Notes under the pieces: generated by a model
Told to the model about the DNA's origin: nothing
What the model saw: only the letters and a program-made list of their open reading frames with translations
Database searches by the model: none
NCBI RefSeq assembly: GCF_011602485.2
Contig: NZ_CP050022.2
Location: 7,150,001 to 7,214,000 of the forward strand
Reading direction: 5' to 3'
Source of the DNA: Bradyrhizobium sp. 1(2017)
Lineage (GTDB): Bacteria; Pseudomonadota; Alphaproteobacteria; Rhizobiales; Xanthobacteraceae
DNA: 64,000 bases
Part shown: positions 59,060 to 64,000 of the stretch, piece by piece
Numbering within the stretch: position 1 is the first letter of the stretch
Layout of the letters: each line of letters starts with the position of its first letter
Position numbers and translations under genes: made by a program

Positions 59060-60289
59060 ATGCCCGCTGTCACCGGCAAGCTTGCGGCCGCATCACTTGC
59101 GCTCGCGCTTTTTGCGGCCACGACGTCGACCGCATCGGCCCAGAAGAAATACGATACCGGCGCGACCGACACCGAGATCAAGATCGGCAACATCATGCCC
59201 TACAGCGGACCGGCCTCCGCCTACGGCATCATCGGACGGACCGAGGCCGCCTATTTCAAGAAGGTCAACGAAGAGGGCGGCATCAACGGCCGCAAGATCA
59301 ATTTCGTCTCCTACGACGACGCCTATTCGCCGCCCAAGACGGTGGAGCAGGCGCGCAAGCTGGTCGAGAGCGACGAGGTGCTGCTCGTCTTCAACTCGCT
59401 CGGCACCCCGCCGAACTCGGCGATCCAGAAATACATGAACTCCAAGAAGGTGCCGCAGCTGTTCGTCGCGACCGGCGCCACCAAGTGGAACGATCCGCAA
59501 GCTTTTCCCTGGACGATGGGCTGGCAGCCCAACTACCAGAGCGAGACGCAGATCTACGCGAAATACATCATGAAGACCATGCCGAACGCCAAGATCGGCG
59601 TGCTCTACCAGAACGACGATTACGGCAAGGACTACCTGAAGGGCCTGAAGGACGGCCTCGGCGCCAAGGCCGCAAGCATGATCGTGCTGGAGGAAAGCTA
59701 CGAGACCTCGGAGCCGACCATCGACAATCACATCGTCAAGCTGAAGGCGACCGGCGCCGACGTCTTCGTCAACATCACCACGCCGAAATTCGCGGCGCAG
59801 GCGATCAAGAAGATCTCCGAGATCGGCTGGAAGCCGACCCACTTCCTCAACAACGTCTCGGCCTCGGTCGGCAGCGTGATCAAGCCCGCCGGGTTCGAGA
59901 ATTCGCAGGACATCATCTCTGCCGCCTATCTGAAGGACGTGTCCGATCCGCAGTGGAAGGACGACGCCGGCATGAAAGCCTTCCTGGAGTTCATGACGAA
60001 GTACTTCCCCGAAGGCGACAAGCTCGACGGCGGCACCATCGTCGGCTACGGCGTGGCACAGACGCTGGTCGAAGTGCTGAAGAAGTGCGGCGACAATCTC
60101 ACGCGCGAGAACGTCATGAAGCAGGCGGCAAGCCTGAAGGACTTCCGCACCGAGGTGCTGTTGCCCGGCATCAAGATCAACACTGGCGCGAACGACTTCG
60201 CACCGATCAGCTCGCTGCAGCTCATGAAGTTCAAGGGCGACAAGTGGGATCTGTTCGGTGACGTGATCAGCGCCGACGCCGGCGGCTAG
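59060..60289 (+). CDS. ABC transporter substrate-binding protein 4 of 4
   Basis: A 409-residue paralogue most like copy 3, with the same AGGGAG ribosome site and signal style (ATTSTASAQ). Shared core QKKYDTGATDTEIKIGNIMPYSGPASAYG, then NSLGTPPNSAIQKYMNSKKVPQLFVATGATKWNDPQAFPWTMG. Likely the most recent duplicate pair. Followed by a strong terminator, which closes the transport locus. Confidence 0.92.
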   Translation: MPAVTGKLAAASLALALFAATTSTASAQKKYDTGATDTEIKIGNIMPYSGPASAYGIIGRTEAAYFKKVNEEGGINGRKINFVSYDDAYSPPKTVEQARKLVESDEVLLVFNSLGTPPNSAIQKYMNSKKVPQLFVATGATKWNDPQAFPWTMGWQPNYQSETQIYAKYIMKTMPNAKIGVLYQNDDYGKDYLKGLKDGLGAKAASMIVLEESYETSEPTIDNHIVKLKATGADVFVNITTPKFAAQAIKKISEIGWKPTHFLNNVSASVGSVIKPAGFENSQDIISAAYLKDVSDPQWKDDAGMKAFLEFMTKYFPEGDKLDGGTIVGYGVAQTLVEVLKKCGDNLTRENVMKQAASLKDFRTEVLLPGIKINTGANDFAPISSLQLMKFKGDKWDLFGDVISADAGG

Positions 60290-60318
60290 CCTACAGCTGG
60301 ATCCGCGTGCTCCAAAGG

Positions 60319-60350
60319 GCCCTCCGCGAGTTTATCGCGGAGGGCTTTTT
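60319..60350 (+). terminator. Rho-independent terminator after binding protein 4
   Basis: An 11-bp stem (60319-60329 with 60335-60345), loop GTTTA, five T's. Confidence 0.95.
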
Positions 60351-60475
60351 GCCGCGCGCCGATCGTGATCACGCGATTGCACAATCGAATGACGGCAAAG
60401 CCTGCTTACGCTTTCGCGCCTGATGCGGTAGGCATGTGACTGGCGGCGCCTGCCGCCGACGTGTTCCCGTCTGCC

Positions 60476-60505
60476 AAGTTCTTCAGTGTCAAGTTCTTCA
60501 GTGTA
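60476..60505. repeat. 15-bp direct repeat upstream of the glycerate kinase gene
   Basis: AAGTTCTTCAGTGTC at 60476-60490 is repeated at 60491-60505 with one end mismatch, 17-46 nt before the ATG at 60522. Confidence 0.75.
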
Positions 60506-60521
60506 TCAAGGCCCCCTCGTC

Positions 60522-61805
60522 ATGACCGATCGCCGTCCCTTGCTCCGCGCGCTCTACGACGCCGCCGTTGCCGCTGCCCATCCCAACGTCGTGCTGGCGC
60601 CGCATCTGCGCCCCGCGCCCAAGGGCCGCGTGATCTGCCTCGCCGCCGGCAAGGGCGCGGGCGCGATGGCCGCGGCTGCGGAGCGGCACTATCTCGACGC
60701 CCTGGGACTCGCGCCGGAGCGCCTCGTCGGCATCGCCACCACGCGCCACGGCTACGGCGTGCCGACGCGCCGCATCCGCGTGGTCGAGGCCGGCCATCCC
60801 GTTCCTGATGAGGCTGGCCTCAAGGGCGCGGCCGACACGCTCGCGCTCGCGGGCGAGGCCGGCCCGGACGATCTGCTGCTGGTGCTGCTCACCGGCGGCG
60901 GCTCGGCGAACTGGATCGCGCCGGTGGAGGGCGTCAGCTTCGCGCAGAAGCAGGCCGTCAACAAGGCGCTGCTCCGCTCGGGCGCGCCGATCGGCGAGAT
61001 GAACGTCGTGCGCAAGCATCTCTCGCGGATCAAGGGCGGCCGGCTGGCACGGGCCGGCAGGAACGCCGCCGAGATCGTGACGCTGGCGATCTCCGACGTG
61101 CCCCACGACGATCCGTCCGCGATCGCCTCCGGCCCCACCGTGCCCGATCCGACCACGCTGGCCGATGCGCGCGCGATCGTCGCGAAATACAAGCTCGCCA
61201 TCGACGATGCCGCGCGTAGCGCGCTCGACGATCCCGCCAATGAAAGCTGCAAGCCTGGCGATGCGGCGTTTGCGCGCGCGCATTTCGAGCTGATCGCGCG
61301 GCCCAAGCAATCGCTCGACGCAGCAGTGAAGCTCGCGCACGAGTCCGGTTACGAGACCATCAATCTCGGCGCCGATCTCGAAGGCGAGGCGCGCGAGGTC
61401 GCCGCCGATCATGTCAGGCTCGCGCTTCAGGCCCGCGCGCAAGGCAAGCGCGTCGCGATCCTCTCCGGCGGCGAGCTCACGGTCACCGTGCGCGGCAATG
61501 GACGCGGCGGACCGAACCAGGAATACGCGCTGGCACTCGCCAGCCTCCTGAAGAACACCGTCGGCATCTCGGCACTGGCCGGCGATACCGACGGCGCCGA
61601 TGGCGGCGCCGGCCATCCCACCGACCCCGCCGGCGCGCTGATCGATGCCGTGACTTTCGCGAAGATGAAGGCACAGGGGCTCGAGCCGCAGGCCTATCTC
61701 GACAACAACGACGCGACCACGTTCTTCGAGGCCACGGGGGATCTGCTTCAGCCCGGCCCGACGCTGACCAACGTGAATGATGTCAGAGTGATTTTGGTGG
61801 ATTGA
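60522..61805 (+). CDS. Type 2 glycerate kinase (GckA/TtuD-like)
   Basis: A 427-residue enzyme with an N-terminal DUF4147 domain (LLRALYDAAVAAAHPNVVLAPHL, GKGAGAMAAAAE, VPDEAGLKGA) and a C-terminal MOFRL domain (GELTVTVRGNGRGGPNQEYALALA, DTDGADGG). These kinases phosphorylate D-glycerate to 2-phosphoglycerate in glyoxylate, serine or tartrate catabolism. I take ATG 60522; a frame extending to 60486 lies over the direct repeat. Monocistronic between the transport locus and the convergent MarR gene. Confidence 0.92.
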   Translation: MTDRRPLLRALYDAAVAAAHPNVVLAPHLRPAPKGRVICLAAGKGAGAMAAAAERHYLDALGLAPERLVGIATTRHGYGVPTRRIRVVEAGHPVPDEAGLKGAADTLALAGEAGPDDLLLVLLTGGGSANWIAPVEGVSFAQKQAVNKALLRSGAPIGEMNVVRKHLSRIKGGRLARAGRNAAEIVTLAISDVPHDDPSAIASGPTVPDPTTLADARAIVAKYKLAIDDAARSALDDPANESCKPGDAAFARAHFELIARPKQSLDAAVKLAHESGYETINLGADLEGEAREVAADHVRLALQARAQGKRVAILSGGELTVTVRGNGRGGPNQEYALALASLLKNTVGISALAGDTDGADGGAGHPTDPAGALIDAVTFAKMKAQGLEPQAYLDNNDATTFFEATGDLLQPGPTLTNVNDVRVILVD

Positions 61806-61816
61806 GGTCACGCTGA

Positions 61817-61837
61817 CCCTCCCCCTCCAGGGGAGGG
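61817..61837. terminator. CCCTCCCC hairpin between glycerate kinase and MarR genes
   Basis: An 8-bp stem (61817-61824 with 61830-61837) and a 5-nt loop. It is a short form of the 28-nt arm at 38606-38633, and sits where a bidirectional terminator is expected. Confidence 0.6.
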
Positions 61838-61843
61838 CAACAG

Positions 61844-62377
61844 TCAAAACTCGTTTGCGATCTTCGCGAGCATCGTGATCAAGGCTTCGCGGTTGCTCTG
61901 CCCGAGCAGGTCGTTCAGCCGCGCCTCGTGCTTGGTGGCAACGAGCTTCTTGGCGCGGGCCAGCACCGCCTTGCCCTTGTCGGTGAGCACCAGGATATGC
62001 GAGCGGCGGTCGTTGGTGGAGCGGATCCGCGCGCATAGGTCGCGGCTCTCGAGATTGTCGAGCATCGCCACGAAGTTCGGCCTGAGGATGCCGAGCGTCG
62101 AGGCGATCTCGGTCTGGTTACGGCCCGGATTCTTCTCAACCAGCAGCAGCACGGAGAATTGCGCCGGCGTGAGCTGGAGCGAAACCATGCAGCGCAGGAA
62201 GTTCTCGAACACCTTGAGCTGCGCCCGCTTCAGGACATAGCCGAGCTGTTCGGAGAGCTCGCCGAGCTGGAGCGCCTCCGCAGAACCCTGACCTTGCGGT
62301 TCGGCCGCGTCCTTGCGACCCTTGACCGGGTCGGCCGGCTTGTCGGAGGACTTTTCAGCGGTCTTGGAAACGGTCAT
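61844..62377 (-). CDS. MarR-family transcriptional regulator
   Basis: A 177-residue winged-helix regulator: a polar N-terminal tail (residues 1-35), then the MarR domain with LTPAQFSVLLLVEKNPGRNQTEIASTLGILRPNFVAMLDNLESRDL and the wing RIRSTNDRRSHILVLTDKG. The larger size and tail resemble BadR-type regulators of aromatic-acid degradation in Rhodopseudomonas, but that is only a possibility. It is divergent from a LivH-type permease gene, with an AT-rich inverted repeat between them. Confidence 0.9.
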   Translation of the reverse strand: MTVSKTAEKSSDKPADPVKGRKDAAEPQGQGSAEALQLGELSEQLGYVLKRAQLKVFENFLRCMVSLQLTPAQFSVLLLVEKNPGRNQTEIASTLGILRPNFVAMLDNLESRDLCARIRSTNDRRSHILVLTDKGKAVLARAKKLVATKHEARLNDLLGQSNREALITMLAKIANEF

Positions 62378-62435
62378 CGCCTCGTGCTCGTAATCCCGCT
62401 AAATTCAGGACGGGTCGTTCCCCACCCTTGATGTT

Positions 62436-62469
62436 ATATTTGATAATTGTTATGGACCATATCAAATAT
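62436..62469. promoter_or_regulatory. AT-rich inverted repeat, candidate MarR operator
   Basis: Perfect 10-bp arms ATATTTGATA and TATCAAATAT (62436-62445, 62460-62469) with a 14-nt spacer, in a 173-nt region that is otherwise GC-rich. It lies between divergent MarR and permease genes, the classic position for autoregulated control of a transporter. A smaller ATAA-TTG-TTAT palindrome (62443-62453) overlaps the left arm. Confidence 0.7.
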
Positions 62470-62550
62470 CGTCAGCGTTTTTCAATGGCTGTGAACGGAC
62501 CGTCCACCGCAATCGGGGGGACCGGCCCGGATTAGGGGGAGCGTCCGGTC

Positions 62551-63591
62551 TTGAATACCACCATCATGCTGTTCCTGCTGCAGGACGGCATCACCAATGG
62601 CGCGATCTATGCGCTGCTCGGCCTTGCGCTGGTGCTGGTGTTCGCCGTCACTCGCGTGATCCTCATTCCCCAAGGCGAATTCGTCACCTATGGCGCACTG
62701 ACCTACGCCTCGCTGGCGGCGGGCCAGATGCCGGGCACGGCAAAGCTCGCACTTGCGCTCGGCATCGGCGCCTTCGCCTTCGACCTGTTCGTCGCGCGCA
62801 AGGCCCTGCACGGACGCCTGATCCTGCGCAGCGTGATCGCCAACGTCGTGCTGCCGGCCATCGTGCTGGCGCTGACCCTGTACTTCGCCGCCCAGAAGCC
62901 GCCGGTCGCCATCTGCATCGCGCTGCCGCTGGTGATCGTGGCGATGATCGGCCTGTACCTCTACCGCATCGCGTTCCAGCCGCTGGCGCACACCTCCGTG
63001 CTGGTGCTGCTGATCGCATCGGTGGGCGTCCACCTCGCGCTGCAGGGGCTCGGCCTCTTGTTCTTCGGGGCCGAAGGCCAGCGCGGGCCTGCCGTGCTGT
63101 CCGGCGCCTTCACCGCCGGTGCGCTGCGCTTCACGGGCCAGAGCATCACGGTCTACGCGATCACCATCGCCTTCATCGTCGGGCTCTGGCTGTTCTTCGG
63201 CCTGACGCTTTACGGCAAGGCCTTGCGCGCGACCGCGGTGAACCGGCTGGGGGCGCGGCTTGCCGGCATCCGCACCACGCTGTCGGGACAGATCGCCTTC
63301 CTGCTCGCGTCCGTCATCGGCGCGCTGTCGGGCATCCTGATCGTGCCGATCACGACGCTGTATTACGACTCCGGCTTCCTGATCGGTCTGAAGGGCTTCG
63401 TCGCCGCCATCATCGGCGGCCTCGTCAGCTATCCCCTCACGGCCGTCGCGGCGCTGGTGGTCGGCACCGTCGAGGCGTTCTCGTCCTTCTACGCATCCAA
63501 TTACAAGGAGGTCATCGTCTTCATGCTGCTGATTCCCGTGCTGCTGCTGCGCTCGCTCGCCGCGCCCGCGGTCGAGGAAGAGAAGGACTGA
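62551..63591 (+). CDS. LivH-type ABC transporter permease of a second transporter
   Basis: A 346-residue permease, clearly a separate system from the one at 52870. TTG start with AGGGGGAG 9 nt upstream; ATG 62566 is an alternative. Core segments [41 protein letters not shown] and [33 protein letters not shown] are typical of the family. Its substrate may be an aromatic acid, judging from the divergent MarR gene. It lies 7 nt before the next permease. Confidence 0.88.
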   Translation: MNTTIMLFLLQDGITNGAIYALLGLALVLVFAVTRVILIPQGEFVTYGALTYASLAAGQMPGTAKLALALGIGAFAFDLFVARKALHGRLILRSVIANVVLPAIVLALTLYFAAQKPPVAICIALPLVIVAMIGLYLYRIAFQPLAHTSVLVLLIASVGVHLALQGLGLLFFGAEGQRGPAVLSGAFTAGALRFTGQSITVYAITIAFIVGLWLFFGLTLYGKALRATAVNRLGARLAGIRTTLSGQIAFLLASVIGALSGILIVPITTLYYDSGFLIGLKGFVAAIIGGLVSYPLTAVAALVVGTVEAFSSFYASNYKEVIVFMLLIPVLLLRSLAAPAVEEEKD

Positions 63592-63598
63592 GGCCAAG

Positions 63599-64000
63599 AT
63601 GCAGAGCCGGCTTCCCATCATCGTCTTTGCGCTTGTCATGGCGGCGATCCCGTTCATCCCGGGCATGCCACCGTTCTGGATCGTGCTGCTCGACAACATT
63701 GGCCTTGCCGCCCTGGTCGCGATGGGGCTCGTGCTGCTGACCGGCGTCGGCGGCCTGACCTCCTTCGGACAAGCCGCCTTCGTCGGCTTCGGCGCCTACA
63801 CCACCGCGGTGCTGTCGACGGCCTACGGCGTGTCGCCCTGGCTGACCCTGCCGCTCTCGCTCCTGGTCAGCGGCGTGTTCGCAGTGCTGCTCGGCCTGAT
63901 CACCGTGCGCCTGTCCGGCCACTACCTGCCGCTCGGCACGATCGCCTGGGGGTTAGGGCTGTTCTATCTGTTCAGCAAGCTGGAATTCCTAGGCAGAAAC
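63599..64000 (+). CDS. LivM-type ABC permease (3' end outside window)
   Basis: The ATG at 63599 starts 7 nt after the previous stop. 134 codons are open to the window edge. The product begins [22 protein letters not shown] and contains the LivM-typical [39 protein letters not shown]. Further genes of this transporter (ATPases, binding protein) are expected just beyond the window. Confidence 0.9.
   Translation, partial: MQSRLPIIVFALVMAAIPFIPGMPPFWIVLLDNIGLAALVAMGLVLLTGVGGLTSFGQAAFVGFGAYTTAVLSTAYGVSPWLTLPLSLLVSGVFAVLLGLITVRLSGHYLPLGTIAWGLGLFYLFSKLEFLGRN

Overview
The window looks like chromosome of a Bradyrhizobium-type alphaproteobacterium (Bradyrhizobium or the neighbouring Rhodopseudomonas). 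The evidence is uniformly GC-rich DNA, a CycM-type membrane-anchored cytochrome c, a TorF-type porin, a pimFABCD-like operon, and many GC-rich palindromic intergenic repeats. This assignment comes from gene content, not from a database match. I see no rRNA, tRNA, CRISPR array, transposase or integrase.

Layout. 1-7411: Tad/Flp pilus genes (3' part of cpaC, then cpaD, cpaE, cpaF, tadB, tadC, with tadD convergent). 7505-11903: a metallophosphoesterase, a small membrane protein, an M17 aminopeptidase and an SH3-NlpC/P60 peptidase. 11904-15883: a segment with an OpgC-like membrane protein, an AraC regulator and several small ORFs. It is bracketed by the intact NlpC/P60 gene and a second, frameshifted copy of that gene's 3' end (15884-16246). 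16379-18424: a universal stress protein, a VIT-like membrane protein and a TorF-like porin. 18461-26192 (minus): a Yej-type peptide ABC importer with two different family-5 binding proteins. 26404-28791: cycM divergent from kdsB and pheA. 28843-35013: a flavin-dependent monooxygenase divergent from metF-metH. 35273-39217: GST, GNAT, glpK and a broken DUF559 gene among repeats. 39407-41663: an MBOAT/SGNH acyl-transfer pair.

41647-60289 is the most coherent metabolic region. A six-gene minus-strand operon (pimF, pimA, pimB, pimC, pimD order, then an SDR) encodes activation and beta-oxidation of dicarboxylic or fatty acids. Divergent from it is an IclR regulator with a perfect 19-bp palindrome in the shared promoter region. 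Downstream of the regulator lie a LivG/LivF/LivH/LivM-type importer core and four tandem paralogous binding proteins, three of which are followed by strong terminators. The simplest reading is one uptake-plus-degradation module under IclR control, with substrate range widened by duplication of the binding protein. 60522-64000 holds a type 2 glycerate kinase, a MarR regulator with an AT-rich inverted repeat upstream, and the first two permease genes of another LivHM-type transporter, cut by the window end.

Most novel-looking observations: the four-binding-protein array, the IclR palindrome and a related site before the third binding protein, palindromic repeats in most spacers of the pim operon, the NlpC/P60 3'-end duplication bracketing about 4 kb, and small ORFs missed by length filters.
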